NCBI RefSeq assembly: GCF_005871165.1
Contig: NZ_SWKP01000007.1
Location: forward strand, 248,001 to 312,000
DNA length: 64,000 nt
Direction of reading: 5' to 3'
Source: Maricaulis alexandrii
GTDB lineage: Bacteria; Pseudomonadota; Alphaproteobacteria; Caulobacterales; Maricaulaceae
Part shown: positions 1 to 9,115 of the stretch, piece by piece
Layout of the letters: each line of letters begins with the position of its first letter
How positions within the stretch are numbered: the first letter of the stretch is position 1
Position numbers and translations under genes: made by a program
The notes under the pieces: generated by a model
Told to the model about the DNA's origin: nothing
Database searches by the model: none
Seen by the model: only the letters and a program-made list of their open reading frames with translations

Positions 1-621
1 GCGGACTCGCACCGCTCCTTGGTTCAGATGGCCAAGATCGACCACGTCGTCTTCAAGAAGAAGATCGTCGACACGGTGTCCGGCTATGCCCAGTGCCGGT
101 CCGACGAGATCACCGATCACCATGATTGTCGCCTGGGCCAATGGTATGACAGCCTGAACGTGCCGGAAATCCGCAATCATCGCGCCTATCGGGAACTCGT
201 GGAGCCGCACAAGCGCGTTCACGCCTCTGGTCGCGCCGCACTGGAAGCGCTGGAAGCCGGCGACCGCCGCACGGCCTTCGCCCAGCTGGCGGAACTGGAA
301 GACGCCTCCAAACAAGTCCTCACCCTGCTCGACCAGATGGCCGAGGCCCTGGATGCGGAACTCAAGCATGCCGACAATCGCAGCCTGACACGCCGAAACA
401 TCGACAAGGTCAGCGCAACCGGCCGCAATGACCGCCAGCACTCGGCCATCCAGATCGAGAACATCTCCGAAGGCGGGCTGGGCATTGCCGCAGCCGACGC
501 GGGCGAGGTCGGGGAAACCATCCAGGTCGAGCTCAATGGCGAGGTCGTGTTGGGCGAGATTGTCTGGAAGAAGAATGGCAAGGCCGGCATCCGCCTGCTC
601 AAGGGCAAGCTGACGCTCTAG
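1..621 (+). CDS. CZB (zinc-binding) plus PilZ domain protein, 5' end cut by window
   Basis: The reading frame is open from base 1; the first possible internal start is TTG at 19, but the codons before it are in frame, so the gene probably begins outside the window. The visible first half matches a chemoreceptor zinc-binding (CZB) domain: a His in the IDHVVFK stretch, Cys in CRLGQWY and two more His in a helix near residues 55-70 are the expected zinc ligands. The last 75 residues look like a PilZ domain, with the NISEGG motif typical of c-di-GMP binders, although the preceding arginine motif (RNDR) is not canonical. CZB domains usually end chemoreceptors or diguanylate cyclases, so this may be the tail of a larger signalling protein. 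An intrinsic terminator follows. Confidence 0.75.
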   Translation, partial: ADSHRSLVQMAKIDHVVFKKKIVDTVSGYAQCRSDEITDHHDCRLGQWYDSLNVPEIRNHRAYRELVEPHKRVHASGRAALEALEAGDRRTAFAQLAELEDASKQVLTLLDQMAEALDAELKHADNRSLTRRNIDKVSATGRNDRQHSAIQIENISEGGLGIAAADAGEVGETIQVELNGEVVLGEIVWKKNGKAGIRLLKGKLTL

Positions 622-649
622 GCCGGCCTTCACAGGTCCTCACGAACAA

Positions 650-675
650 GGCGGTCCTTTCGGGGCCGCCTTTTT
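650..675 (+). terminator. Rho-independent terminator after CZB-PilZ gene
   Basis: An 8-bp GC-rich stem (GGCGGTCC pairing with GGGCCGCC, one G-T pair) with a short loop is followed by five T. It lies 29 bases after the stop codon and before the converging DUF1178 gene. Confidence 0.8.
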
Positions 676-684
676 CATGTCCGC

Positions 685-1110
685 TCAGTTCGCCTTCTTG
701 GGCGGAGTGGGCGCGAAAGCGTCCGGCAGGGGTGTGACTTCGACCCCGTCCTCGAGCAGTTGACGCGTCTCGTCGGCGGAGGTCTCGCCATAGATCAGGC
801 GGGCTTCCTTGCGGCCTTCATGCATGTCGCGGGCTTCGCGGGCGAAATCCTCACCGACATAGTCGAAATTCTGGCGGATATGGGCGCGGACCTTGCCGGC
901 CATCTCGGCCAGCTGTTGCTGCTCCGAGCGCGCTTCCTTCGACCGAGAGGTCGACACGGCGGGCGCAGCCAGCGCCTTGCGGACCCGGGTGGAGCCGCAA
1001 TGCGGACATTCCACCAAGCCTTTGGCCGCCTGCGCGTCATAACTGTCCGAGCTGGAGAACCAGGCCTCGAAGTCATGATCGGCGTCACACAGAAGGGCGT
1101 AGCGGATCAT
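685..1110 (-). CDS. DUF1178 family protein
   Basis: A 141-residue protein starting MIRYALLCD, which is the hallmark opening of the alphaproteobacterial DUF1178 family. A CPHC motif near residues 36-39 follows an earlier Cys at position 8, suggesting a small zinc-ribbon-like N-terminal part; the remainder is charged and helical. Function is unknown for the family. It is the last gene of a leftward run (ComF, glutaredoxin, nitrilase, DUF1178) that is commonly kept together in Caulobacter relatives, and only 7 bases separate it from the upstream nitrilase gene, so it is probably co-transcribed. Confidence 0.85.
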   Translation of the reverse strand: MIRYALLCDADHDFEAWFSSSDSYDAQAAKGLVECPHCGSTRVRKALAAPAVSTSRSKEARSEQQQLAEMAGKVRAHIRQNFDYVGEDFAREARDMHEGRKEARLIYGETSADETRQLLEDGVEVTPLPDAFAPTPPKKAN

Positions 1111-1117
1111 GCCGGCC

Positions 1118-1951
1118 TCACATCCCCGGTCCGGTCAGCTCGCGGTCATGGGTCAGGGCCGGCACACGCGTGCGGGCCTCATCCACGCGCGACAGGTCGA
1201 GCTGTGCCGTCAGGATGCCGGGTTCGTCATGGTCGAGTTCGGCCACCACCTTGCCCCAGGGGTCGACCACCATGGAATGGCCCCAGGTGCGGCGGCCATC
1301 GGCATGCAGTCCGCCTTGGGCCGGGGCGAGGACATAGCTGCCGGTCTCGATCGCGCGGGCCCGCAGCAGTACCTCCCAGTGCGCCTTGCCGGTGGTGCGG
1401 GTGAAGGCGGCGGGAACCGTTAGCACCTGCGCGCCGGCCTGGGCGAGACGGCGGTAGAGATAGGCGAAGCGGACATCATAGCAGATCGACAGGCCCAGCT
1501 TGGCGCCCTCGGCCTCGGCCAGGACCAGGCGCTCACCGGCCTGGTAATTGTCGCTCTCGCGATAGCTCTCGCCCTGTCCCAGTCCGACATCGAACATGTG
1601 GGCCTTGTCATACCAGGCCGTCAGCGACCCATCAGGGCCGAACAGGAAGGAGCGGTTCAGCGCCTTGCGGCCCGTCTCCTGTTTCAGCGCCATGGAGCCG
1701 ATCAGGAGGGAAATGCCCAGCTCTGCCGCCAGGCCGGCAAAGGCCGGGATCACCGGATCCGCCTCGGGCGTGTGCATGAGCGGGACAGCCGCCGCCCAGT
1801 CCTTCTGGACAAGATGGGTGACTTCCGGGGTCAGGACCAGGCGCGCGCCCTCGCCCGCCGCCTGCCGGATCAGGTCCGAGGCGTCGGCCAGATTGGTCTC
1901 GGGGTCGATCCCCGAGCGCATCTGGATGAGGGCGATATCGAGCTTGGACAT
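1118..1951 (-). CDS. Carbon-nitrogen hydrolase (nitrilase superfamily, Nit1-like amidase)
   Basis: A 277-residue cytoplasmic amidase of the nitrilase superfamily. The catalytic Glu-Lys-Cys triad is visible: E43 in LTPEV, K116 in YDKAHMFD and C157 in SICYDVRF. The arrangement and length match Nit1/YafV-type enzymes, some of which hydrolyse deaminated glutathione; that substrate is plausible here because a glutaredoxin gene lies directly upstream, but it is inferred. The ATG shares one base with the grxC stop (TGATG), so the two are likely translationally coupled. Confidence 0.88.
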   Translation of the reverse strand: MSKLDIALIQMRSGIDPETNLADASDLIRQAAGEGARLVLTPEVTHLVQKDWAAAVPLMHTPEADPVIPAFAGLAAELGISLLIGSMALKQETGRKALNRSFLFGPDGSLTAWYDKAHMFDVGLGQGESYRESDNYQAGERLVLAEAEGAKLGLSICYDVRFAYLYRRLAQAGAQVLTVPAAFTRTTGKAHWEVLLRARAIETGSYVLAPAQGGLHADGRRTWGHSMVVDPWGKVVAELDHDEPGILTAQLDLSRVDEARTRVPALTHDRELTGPGM

Positions 1952-2208
1952 CAGGCCGACAGCAGGGCGTCCAGCTTGCCGGCGCGTTCCAGCGCCATCA
2001 TGTCATCACAGCCGCCGACATGCATGTCACCGATGAAGATTTGCGGGAAGGTGCGGGCGCCGTTCGAGCGCGCGATCATTTCCTGCTTCTTGGTGACGTC
2101 GAAACCGGCATCGATCTCGTTGAAAGCGACGCCCTTGGATTTGAGCAGGGAAACGGCGCGGGCGCAGTAGCCGCACATGGGACGGGTATAAAGGGTGACT
2201 TCAGCCAT
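1951..2208 (-). CDS. grxC: Glutaredoxin 3
   Basis: An 85-residue monothiol/dithiol glutaredoxin. The active-site pair is C12 and C15 in MCGYC, followed by the helix and the TFPQIFIG stretch with the cis-proline, and GGCDD near the C-terminus that contacts glutathione. The start chosen is the ATG at 2208 (MAEVTLY); a longer frame begins five codons upstream but adds nothing typical of the family. It reduces protein and glutathione mixed disulfides in the cytoplasm. Located between comF-like and nitrilase genes in one leftward operon. Confidence 0.92.
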   Translation of the reverse strand: MAEVTLYTRPMCGYCARAVSLLKSKGVAFNEIDAGFDVTKKQEMIARSNGARTFPQIFIGDMHVGGCDDMMALERAGKLDALLSA

Positions 2209-2232
2209 GATCTTCAACTCCAAAACTGCGCT

Positions 2233-2976
2233 CTAGATAGTCGCATCACTCGTCCTGACAACGCGGCACAGTGTCATAAGGTATACCGATTTTGCACCGG
2301 CCCGCTTCAACTGGCGTGCACAGGCATTCGCCGTCGCCCCCGTGGTCAGCACATCATCGATCAGGATCAGTTGCCGATCCCTGACGGATTCCGGCCGGGC
2401 GACAAAGAAGGCCCCGGCCACATTGCGCCGCCGCGCCCCCGCCGACTGACCGGCCTGGCTGGGCGTCGGCTTGCGGCGCAACAGGCTGTCTGCCTCGACC
2501 GGCACGCCCGTCCGCTGTCCCAGCGCCCGGGCCAGCAGGAGGGACTGGTTATAGCGCCGCGACCAGAGCCGCCGCCAGTGCAGCGGCACCGGCACCAGCG
2601 CATCGGCTTCAGCCAGCCAGTCCGGGGCACACATCGCCATCCAGGCGGCAAACCGGTCCACCCATTCCGGCCGCCCGCCATGCTTGAAGCCCAGCACCAG
2701 GCCCCGGGAATGGTCGTCATAGGCCAGCGGTGCCCGGGCGCCGTCATGCAGCGGCGGGCGGGCCAGGCAGGGCGCGCAGGCATGCAGGGAGTCCGACCCG
2801 CTGGCACCGGGATAGGCAAAGGGCAGCCCGCAGACATGACAACAGGGCGCGTCCAGGAAGGTCAGGGCCGACCAGCCCGGCTCTGACAAAAGCCCGTGCC
2901 CGCTCACCCGCGTGCCGGTCAGCGGGCAGACCGGCGGCCAGATCAGGTCGGCCAGCCCGCTCCAGATGCCATCCAT
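2233..2976 (-). CDS. ComF family phosphoribosyltransferase-like protein
   Basis: A 247-residue ComF/GntX-type protein. The N-terminal part carries a CHVCG...CAPC zinc-finger-like pair and the C-terminal half holds the type I phosphoribosyltransferase motif LIDDVLTTGAT. The ATG at 2976 is chosen over a frame extending to 3264, because the extension would run into the divergent methyltransferase and lacks family character. ComF proteins are linked to DNA uptake in naturally competent bacteria, but in alphaproteobacteria the role is not settled. Head of the operon comF-grxC-nitrilase-DUF1178; 48 bases separate its start from the divergent gene. Confidence 0.88.
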   Translation of the reverse strand: MDGIWSGLADLIWPPVCPLTGTRVSGHGLLSEPGWSALTFLDAPCCHVCGLPFAYPGASGSDSLHACAPCLARPPLHDGARAPLAYDDHSRGLVLGFKHGGRPEWVDRFAAWMAMCAPDWLAEADALVPVPLHWRRLWSRRYNQSLLLARALGQRTGVPVEADSLLRRKPTPSQAGQSAGARRRNVAGAFFVARPESVRDRQLILIDDVLTTGATANACARQLKRAGAKSVYLMTLCRVVRTSDATI

Positions 2977-3024
2977 GCCGCCTCCCCTCTTTTCCTGACG
3001 CCGCCGAGGGGGCATATCCCGGCC

Positions 3025-3939
3025 ATGACCGACACACCGCCCCGCCTGTTCGACCGCCAGCTCCTGGCCCGCCGCCGCAACCGGGCCGCGCCGAAATTGG
3101 CAGACTACAACTTTTTGGTGCGTCGCGCATTCGAGGATATGTGCGATCGTGTCGACAGCATCACGCGGGATTTCGACCGCGCCGCCATTCTCGGCGGCGG
3201 TCCCGGCTTGGTGGACGAGCTGGGCACGCACCCCGCCGCCGCCAAGATCGGCTGGCTGACCCAATCCGATCTGGCCGCCGATGTCGCCGCCTCACTGGAA
3301 GCGCCGGCTCTGTGCCTGGACGAGGAAGCCCTGCCCTTCGCCGAGGAAAGCCTGGACTTGGTCCTGGCACCCTGGGGCCTGCACTGGACCAATGACCTGC
3401 CCGGCGCACTGGTCCAGATCAACCACGCGCTCAAGCCGGACGGCTTCTTCGCCGCCGCCCTGCTCGGCGGCAACACGCTGACCGAGCTGCGCCAATGCCT
3501 GATGACGGCGGAGAGCGAACTGACCGGCGGCGCCGCGGCGCGGGTCTCGCCCTATGCCGGAACCTTCGACATGGCCGCCCTGTTGCAGCGCGCCGGCTTT
3601 GCCATGCCCGTGGCCGATGTCGACCGCGTCACCGTGCGCTATGACAATGCCTTCGCCCTGATGAATGATCTGCGCGGCATGGGGGAAACCTCCATCCTCG
3701 CCGACCGGCCGCAAAAACCGGCCAGCCGCGCCCTCTTCGTGCGCACCGCCCAGCTCTACGCCGAAAAATTCGCCGACCCCAATGGCCGCATCCGCGCCAG
3801 CTTCGACATCATCCACGCCGCCGGCTGGGCCCCACACCCGGACCAGCCCAAGCCCAAGCGCCCGGGGTCTGCCACGCACCGGCTGGCGGATGCTCTGGGC
3901 GTGAAAGAGAAGTCGCTGGGCGAGAAGGCAGGGAAGTAG
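3025..3939 (+). CDS. SAM-dependent methyltransferase, NDUFAF5/BioC-like
   Basis: A 304-residue class I methyltransferase starting MTDTPPRLFDRQLLARRRNRAA, the characteristic opening of alphaproteobacterial relatives of mitochondrial NDUFAF5. The SAM-binding glycine loop reads ILGGGPG near residues 54-60, followed by acidic and SLDLVLAPWGLHW motifs. NDUFAF5 works in complex I assembly; an equivalent role here is family-based inference. The ATG at 3025 is used; an in-frame extension to 2896 overlaps the divergent comF-like gene and is rejected. Confidence 0.85.
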   Translation: MTDTPPRLFDRQLLARRRNRAAPKLADYNFLVRRAFEDMCDRVDSITRDFDRAAILGGGPGLVDELGTHPAAAKIGWLTQSDLAADVAASLEAPALCLDEEALPFAEESLDLVLAPWGLHWTNDLPGALVQINHALKPDGFFAAALLGGNTLTELRQCLMTAESELTGGAAARVSPYAGTFDMAALLQRAGFAMPVADVDRVTVRYDNAFALMNDLRGMGETSILADRPQKPASRALFVRTAQLYAEKFADPNGRIRASFDIIHAAGWAPHPDQPKPKRPGSATHRLADALGVKEKSLGEKAGK

Positions 3940-3960
3940 GGGCTCAAGCTGAACCGCCCT

Positions 3961-4092
3961 CCTTCTCCCTGGGGAGAAGGTGCCGCGAAGCGGCGGATGA
4001 GGGGGGATGGCGAGGTCTTCGCGATTACTGGCGAGCACCGGGATTTCCCCTCTCCCGGCGCATGCGCGCCACCCTCTCCCCAGGGAGAGGGA
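3961..4092. repeat. Dispersed repeat family A, copy 1 (double hairpin)
   Basis: About 130 bases opening with CCTTCTCCC/GGGAGAAGG and closing with CCCTCTCCCC/GGGAGAGGG hairpins, with smaller palindromes between (CCGCGAAGCGG, GGCGCATGCGC). A near-identical copy is at 11648-11783, with fragments at 30406-30437 and 62232-62309. It lies between two convergent genes and may act as a bidirectional terminator or processing signal. The origin of the family is not shown by the sequence. Confidence 0.85.
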
Positions 4093-4132
4093 GGATCGCG
4101 ACGAGCCAAGAATTACGGAAAAACCGCCGCCC

Positions 4133-4294
4133 CTAAAACGCCGAACCCGCCTCATTGAACATGCCCATGACGGCCGGGCCGATGATGGAGAGGCCGGCGA
4201 TGGCGGCGATGGAGACGATGACGCCGATCATGGCGTATTCGATGGCCGTGGCGCCGCGCTCGTCGCGGGCGAATGTGTTCAGCAATCCCATCAT
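4133..4294 (-). CDS. Flp/Fap-type pilin component
   Basis: A 53-residue Flp pilin. After a short N-terminal leader come the Flp-type GATAIEYA motif (with the conserved Glu and Tyr) and a hydrophobic segment of about 20 residues (IGVIVSIAAIAG). Flp pilins are exported and assembled by the Tad machinery. The start is set by an ATGA overlap (4294-4291) with the mutT stop, indicating translational coupling. No tad/cpa genes are in the window, so this is an isolated pilin gene whose assembly machinery must be elsewhere if it is used. A longer frame reading to 4429 only overlaps mutT and is rejected. Confidence 0.88.
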   Translation of the reverse strand: MMGLLNTFARDERGATAIEYAMIGVIVSIAAIAGLSIIGPAVMGMFNEAGSAF

Positions 4295-4710
4295 ACCAGT
4301 CGATCCCTCAATTCGGCCGCCAGCGGGCGGTCGGCCGCCGGCATGGTGTAGTCGCCGAGGCGCTCCTTGCGGACCCAGGTGATCTCCTGGCCCTCGCGCG
4401 GTTGCGGGAAACCGTCCCAGGTGCGGCACAGGAAGAGCGGCATGACGATGTGGAAGTCGTCATAGGGGTGGGAGACGAAGGCAAAGGGGTGCAGGCACCG
4501 TTCACACGGTTCCACGCCCAGCTCCTCGCGCAGTTCTCGCACCACAGCCTGCTCCGGTGTTTCACCCGGCTCGATCTTGCCGCCGGGAAACTCCCAAAGC
4601 CCCGCCATCGGTTTGCCCTCGGGACGCTTGGCGATGAGGATACGGCCGTCCGTATCGATCAGCGCACAGGCTGCCACATGGATCACCGGTTTGGGGCCAC
4701 GAGCCGTCAT
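4291..4710 (-). CDS. mutT: 8-oxo-dGTP diphosphatase (MutT, Nudix hydrolase)
   Basis: A 139-residue Nudix protein. The Nudix box spans roughly residues 43-65 (GGKIEPGET...REL.EELG) and is complete. MutT removes oxidised guanine nucleotides from the pool to prevent transversions. Length and the N-terminal KPVIHVAACALID match bacterial MutT. It overlaps the downstream Flp pilin gene by four bases, an odd partnership with no obvious functional link. Confidence 0.9.
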   Translation of the reverse strand: MTARGPKPVIHVAACALIDTDGRILIAKRPEGKPMAGLWEFPGGKIEPGETPEQAVVRELREELGVEPCERCLHPFAFVSHPYDDFHIVMPLFLCRTWDGFPQPREGQEITWVRKERLGDYTMPAADRPLAAELRDRLV

Positions 4711-4760
4711 TATGCCTATACTCCCTTAAGGACGCGTGCAGAAAGCCAGTGAATGGCGGC

Positions 4761-5714
4761 TTAACCCGGTGAGTCCAAATTGTCCGATTCCGGCTGCAGT
4801 TCCAGCTCGGCCTCCGGACTGTCCTGGTCGGTCTCGACCTGCGGGACGGGTGGCAGTTCCGGACGCTCGATCTCGGCCTCCTGGCGCAGCTCGTCCACCA
4901 GGGCGGCCAATTGGTCATACATGTAGAATTCGGAGATCACCGGCCGCATCTGTTCCAGCGAGGGCGGCGGCTGCCGGCGGCGGTCGACCACTTGCAGGAT
5001 GTGCCAGCCCGACTCGGTCTGGAAGGGCGCGGAAATCCCGCCCTCCGGCGTGGAAAAGGCGACCGCCCCGAAACTGGGCAGGATGCCCTGGCGGGTGAAA
5101 TAGCCCAGATCACCGCCCTCCAGCCGGGTCGCCGGGTCCTGGCTCATGGCCACGGCCAGTTCGGCAAACTCCCGCCCATCGGCCAGCAATTGTGCGATCG
5201 CGTCGGCTTCCTCGCGCGTATCGACCAGGATGTGGCGGGCGCGGATTTCCTCATCCAGCGGGATCAGCCGCACCTGTTCGCGATAGATGCGCTCGATCGT
5301 GTCGTCCGAGACGGCATCGGCCAGCGCGGTCTCCAGCAGGACATTGCCCAGGATCCGCTCCTCCGCCTGGGCCAGTCGGCGGCGGGCCACTTCGGACTGG
5401 TGCAGGCCGCGGCGGCGCGCCTCCAGGGCCAGGAGGCGCTGGTCGATCAGTTCTTCCAGCAGGCTCTGGAAATGCGGGTCTCCCGGAGCCAGACCGGTAT
5501 TGTTGTCCGGGTCCTGGGCCAGGGCCTCGCGCTCGACATCGGAGCGGCGGATCACCGTGCCATCCACCCGGGCCACCACCGGATCGGCTTCGTCCGGGGA
5601 CAGGACCGGTGCGGAATCACCCGTGTCCGGGCTGGTTTGCCGCGGCGCAGGGCCGCAGGCCGCCACACTGCCAAACACCAAGAACAGTAGGGTCAAAGTG
5701 CGCAGATTCATCAC
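4761..5714 (-). CDS. Parvulin-type peptidylprolyl isomerase lipoprotein
   Basis: A 317-residue SurA/PrsA-like protein. A lipoprotein signal peptide ends at SVAAC (C20), so it is probably anchored in the periplasm. A SurA-like N-terminal chaperone region (residues 45-150) precedes a parvulin domain (about 155-250) with IRARHILV, GGDLGYF and SGWHILQV motifs. The C-terminus is acidic and proline-rich. It would help fold outer-membrane or secreted proteins. It is transcribed divergently from secA, a pairing kept in Caulobacter relatives that ties export and folding together. Confidence 0.88.
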   Translation of the reverse strand: MMNLRTLTLLFLVFGSVAACGPAPRQTSPDTGDSAPVLSPDEADPVVARVDGTVIRRSDVEREALAQDPDNNTGLAPGDPHFQSLLEELIDQRLLALEARRRGLHQSEVARRRLAQAEERILGNVLLETALADAVSDDTIERIYREQVRLIPLDEEIRARHILVDTREEADAIAQLLADGREFAELAVAMSQDPATRLEGGDLGYFTRQGILPSFGAVAFSTPEGGISAPFQTESGWHILQVVDRRRQPPPSLEQMRPVISEFYMYDQLAALVDELRQEAEIERPELPPVPQVETDQDSPEAELELQPESDNLDSPG

Positions 5715-5766
5715 GCCAACAATCCTTTAGGGGGTGATGCCGCGAACTGCATACGGTGCGGCTTGA

Positions 5767-5795
5767 TTGACACCCATACTCCCCATCCTTAAGTC
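5767..5795 (+). promoter_or_regulatory. Candidate secA promoter
   Basis: A perfect TTGACA at 5767-5772 and TAAGTC at 5790-5795 are separated by 17 bases, about 90 bases before the secA ATG. The -10 element is weak, so this is only a candidate. Confidence 0.4.
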
Positions 5796-5885
5796 ACCTA
5801 AACGTTTCAAAGCAATGCTGGCGTCCTTGGCAATCGGGACGGACCCGATGCCGGTGGCGTCGTAGTCGTACAAAAGCCAGAGCAC

Positions 5886-8648
5886 ATGCTGTCCATAGCC
5901 CGCAAGATTTTCGGTACCGATAACGATCGCAAACTCCGCCGCATGCGGCCCGTGATCGAAAAGATCAACGCGCTGGAGCCGGATTTCGAAGCGCTCAGCG
6001 ACGCCGCGCTCAAGGCCAAGACCGACGAGTTCCGCGACCGGATCAAGCAGGGCGAGAAAGTCGACAATCTCCTGCCGGAAGCCTTCGCCGCCGTGCGCGA
6101 AGCCGCCAAGCGCGCCCTGGGCCTGCGTCCCTATGACGTGCAGCTGATGGGCGGCATGGTGCTGCATGAAGGCTCCATCGCGGAAATGAAGACGGGTGAA
6201 GGTAAAACCCTCGTCGCCACCCTGCCCTCCTATCTCAATGCGCTGACCGGCAAGGCCGTCCACGTCGTGACGGTGAACGACTATCTCGCCACGCGCGACA
6301 GTGAATGGATGGGCAAGGTCTTCGCCCAGCTGGGCATGAAGACCGGCGTGATCGCCCACGGCATGACCGATCCGGAACGCCGCGAAGCCTATGCCTGCGA
6401 CGTCACCTATGCGACGAACAATGAGCTCGGCTTCGACTATCTGCGCGACAACATGAAATACTCCGTCGAGGAGATGGTGCAGCGCGGCCATGGCTTTGCC
6501 ATCGTCGACGAGGTCGACTCCATCCTGATCGACGAAGCCCGCACACCGCTGATCATTTCCGGCCGCACCGAAGACCGTACGGAATTCTACCAGGCGATCG
6601 ACAAGCTGATCCCGCTCCTGGACGAGGATTGCTACGAGATCGACGAGAAGGCGCGCTCCATCCTTCTCACCGAAGAGGGCAATGAGAAGATCGAGGAACT
6701 CCTGCGCGAGCGGGACATGATCAAGGAAGACGGCGACCTGTATGATGTCGAGAACATCTCGGTCGTGCACCACGTCAACCAGGCCCTCAAGGCGCACAAG
6801 CTTTTCGTCAAGGACAAGGACTACATCCTCAAGGACAATGCCGTTGTCCTGATCGATGAATTCACCGGCCGCATGATGCCGGGCCGCCGCCTGTCGGACG
6901 GCCTGCACCAGGCCATCGAGGCCAAGGAAGGCGCGGAGATCCAGCCGGAGAACCAGACGCTCGCCTCGGTCACCTTCCAGAATTATTTCCGTCTTTATGA
7001 CCGTCTCGCCGGCATGACCGGTACGGCGCTCACCGAGGCCGACGAATTCTTCGACATCTACAAGCTGGGCGTGGTCGAGATCCCGACCAACCGGCCGATC
7101 GCGCGGATCGATGAGGAAGACAGCGTCTATCGCACGGCCCAGGAAAAATACGACGCCGTCATCGCCGAGATCAAAGACGCCGTGAAACGGGGCCAGCCGG
7201 TCCTGGTCGGCACGGCCTCGATCGAGAAGTCTGAACTCCTGTCAGACCTGCTGACCAAGGCGAAGATCAAGCACCAGGTGCTCAACGCCCGCTATCACGA
7301 GCAGGAAGCCTTCATCATTGCCGAAGCCGGTGTGCCGGGCGCCGTGACGATCGCCACCAACATGGCCGGCCGCGGCACCGACATCCAGCTGGGCGGCAAT
7401 CTGGAAATGCGTCTGGACGCCTGGAAGGATGCGCAGTCGGAAAAGGGCAAGGAACCGACCGAAGTCGAGATTGCCAAACAAACCGAGAAGCTGAAGGCGG
7501 AAATCGCCGAGAAGAAGAAGCAGGCCCTGGATGCCGGCGGCCTCTTCGTGCTCGGCACGGAACGCCATGAAAGCCGCCGGATCGACAACCAGCTGCGCGG
7601 CCGGACCGGCCGCCAGGGTGATCCGGGCCGCTCCAAATTCTACATCTCCGTCCAGGACGACCTGCTGCGCGTGTTCGCGCCGGAACGTCTGGACGGCATC
7701 ATGCGCACGCTGGGCATGAAAGAGGGCGAGGCCATCGAGCACCCCTGGATGTCCAAGGCCCTGGAGACCTCGCAGAAGAAGGTCGAACAGCGCAATTTCG
7801 ACATCCGCAAGAACGTCCTCAAATACGATGACGTCATGAATGACCAGCGCAAGGCCGTGTTCGAGCAGCGCATCGACTTCATGACCTCCGACGATGTCTC
7901 CGATGTCATCAAGGACATGCGCCAGCAGACCGTCGAGGATCTGGTGGAAGCGCACATCCCGCCCAAGGCCTATGCCGACCAATGGGATGTGGACGGCCTG
8001 ACGACCGAGGTGAAGGAACAGCTGGGTCTGGACCTGCCGATCGCCGACTGGGCCGCCGAAGAGGGCATTGCCGACGAGGAAATCCTGGAACGGATCACCT
8101 CGGCGGCCGACCGCGCCTTTGCCGAAAAGGCTGCCACGGCCGGACCGGAACTGATGCGCCGGATCGAGAAATCCATCCTGCTGCAGGCGATCGACATCAA
8201 TTGGCGCGAGCATCTGCAAAATCTGGACGCCATGCGCTCCATGATCGGCCTGCGCTCCTACGCCCAGCGCAATCCGCTGAACGAGTTCAAGAGCGAGGCG
8301 TTCGCCCTGTTCGAACACATGATGGACAGCCTGCGCGGCGAAGTGACCCGCCAGCTCATGCTGATCCGCTTCGAGCGCCCGCCGGCCCCGCCGCAGCAGC
8401 CCGAAGGCATGAAGGAAACCCATATCGACCCGAGCACGGGCCGCAATGAGATGGCGCCGCCGACCGGCACGGCCCCGCGTCCGGGTGCCCCGCGCCTGGC
8501 ACCGTCGCGCGCAGCGACGCCCGCTCAGAAGGTCGATCCGGCCAATCCGGAGACCTGGGGCCGCGTTTCGCGCAACCAGGCCTGCCCGTGCGGCTCCGGC
8601 AAGAAGTACAAGCATTGCCACGGCGCGGTCGGCGAGGCCTCGGCCTAG
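5886..8648 (+). CDS. secA: Preprotein translocase ATPase SecA
   Basis: A 920-residue SecA, the motor that drives unfolded preproteins through SecYEG. Walker A reads MKTGEGKT near residues 102-109 and the DEAD-type motif [14 protein letters not shown] near 208-221; the preprotein cross-linking, helical scaffold and wing regions follow, and helicase motifs [13 protein letters not shown] and [10 protein letters not shown] are intact. The C-terminal zinc finger [14 protein letters not shown] (about 900-913), used for SecB and phospholipid contact, is present. Length is normal. A divergent parvulin gene lies upstream; an acetyltransferase gene begins two bases after the stop. Confidence 0.98.
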   Translation: MLSIARKIFGTDNDRKLRRMRPVIEKINALEPDFEALSDAALKAKTDEFRDRIKQGEKVDNLLPEAFAAVREAAKRALGLRPYDVQLMGGMVLHEGSIAEMKTGEGKTLVATLPSYLNALTGKAVHVVTVNDYLATRDSEWMGKVFAQLGMKTGVIAHGMTDPERREAYACDVTYATNNELGFDYLRDNMKYSVEEMVQRGHGFAIVDEVDSILIDEARTPLIISGRTEDRTEFYQAIDKLIPLLDEDCYEIDEKARSILLTEEGNEKIEELLRERDMIKEDGDLYDVENISVVHHVNQALKAHKLFVKDKDYILKDNAVVLIDEFTGRMMPGRRLSDGLHQAIEAKEGAEIQPENQTLASVTFQNYFRLYDRLAGMTGTALTEADEFFDIYKLGVVEIPTNRPIARIDEEDSVYRTAQEKYDAVIAEIKDAVKRGQPVLVGTASIEKSELLSDLLTKAKIKHQVLNARYHEQEAFIIAEAGVPGAVTIATNMAGRGTDIQLGGNLEMRLDAWKDAQSEKGKEPTEVEIAKQTEKLKAEIAEKKKQALDAGGLFVLGTERHESRRIDNQLRGRTGRQGDPGRSKFYISVQDDLLRVFAPERLDGIMRTLGMKEGEAIEHPWMSKALETSQKKVEQRNFDIRKNVLKYDDVMNDQRKAVFEQRIDFMTSDDVSDVIKDMRQQTVEDLVEAHIPPKAYADQWDVDGLTTEVKEQLGLDLPIADWAAEEGIADEEILERITSAADRAFAEKAATAGPELMRRIEKSILLQAIDINWREHLQNLDAMRSMIGLRSYAQRNPLNEFKSEAFALFEHMMDSLRGEVTRQLMLIRFERPPAPPQQPEGMKETHIDPSTGRNEMAPPTGTAPRPGAPRLAPSRAATPAQKVDPANPETWGRVSRNQACPCGSGKKYKHCHGAVGEASA

Positions 8649-8650
8649 GC

Positions 8651-9112
8651 ATGACCGGACCTGTCCTTCGCCCTGCCCGGCCGGGCGAGGAAGAAGCCCT
8701 GTCGCAGCTTTGCCTGAAGTCCAAGGCCTATTGGGGCTATGACGCTGCCTTCATGGCAGCCGTCTCGCCCTATTTGAAGATCACCTCCGAGGCGATTGCC
8801 GCCGGTTACACGACCGTGGCCGAGCGTAAAGACGGGACCCTGCTCGGCGTCTGCCAGATCGAACCGGGCAGCACCAAGGGCAATCTCGACCTCCTCTTCG
8901 TGTCGCCCGATGCCATCGGCACGGGTGCCGGCCGGGCCCTGTTCGACGACGCCGCCGACAAGCTCCGCGCCGCTGGCGACAAGGTGATGACCATCCTGTC
9001 CGACCCCTATGCCGAGCCGGCCTATATCCATATGGGTGCGCGCCGTGTCGCGATGCGGCCCTCCGACGTGTTCAAGGGGCGCGAACTGCCCTGGCTGGAA
9101 ATGGACCTCTAG
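8651..9112 (+). CDS. GNAT family N-acetyltransferase
   Basis: A 153-residue acetyltransferase of the GNAT fold. The N-terminal LRPARPGEEEAL segment and the LLFVSPDAIGTGAGRALFDDA stretch (acetyl-CoA-binding loop, near residues 78-98) fit the family. The substrate cannot be read from the sequence. The ATG at 8651 follows the secA stop by two bases, and the earlier in-frame start inside secA is rejected. It ends three bases before the next gene, suggesting an operon secA-GNAT-kinase, though the functional link is unclear. Confidence 0.82.
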   Translation: MTGPVLRPARPGEEEALSQLCLKSKAYWGYDAAFMAAVSPYLKITSEAIAAGYTTVAERKDGTLLGVCQIEPGSTKGNLDLLFVSPDAIGTGAGRALFDDAADKLRAAGDKVMTILSDPYAEPAYIHMGARRVAMRPSDVFKGRELPWLEMDL

Positions 9113-9115
9113 GCC

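Noticed and set aside
7242-8621. 459-codon frame antisense to secA
   Set aside because: Opposite strand of a perfectly conserved secA; composition explains the open frame.
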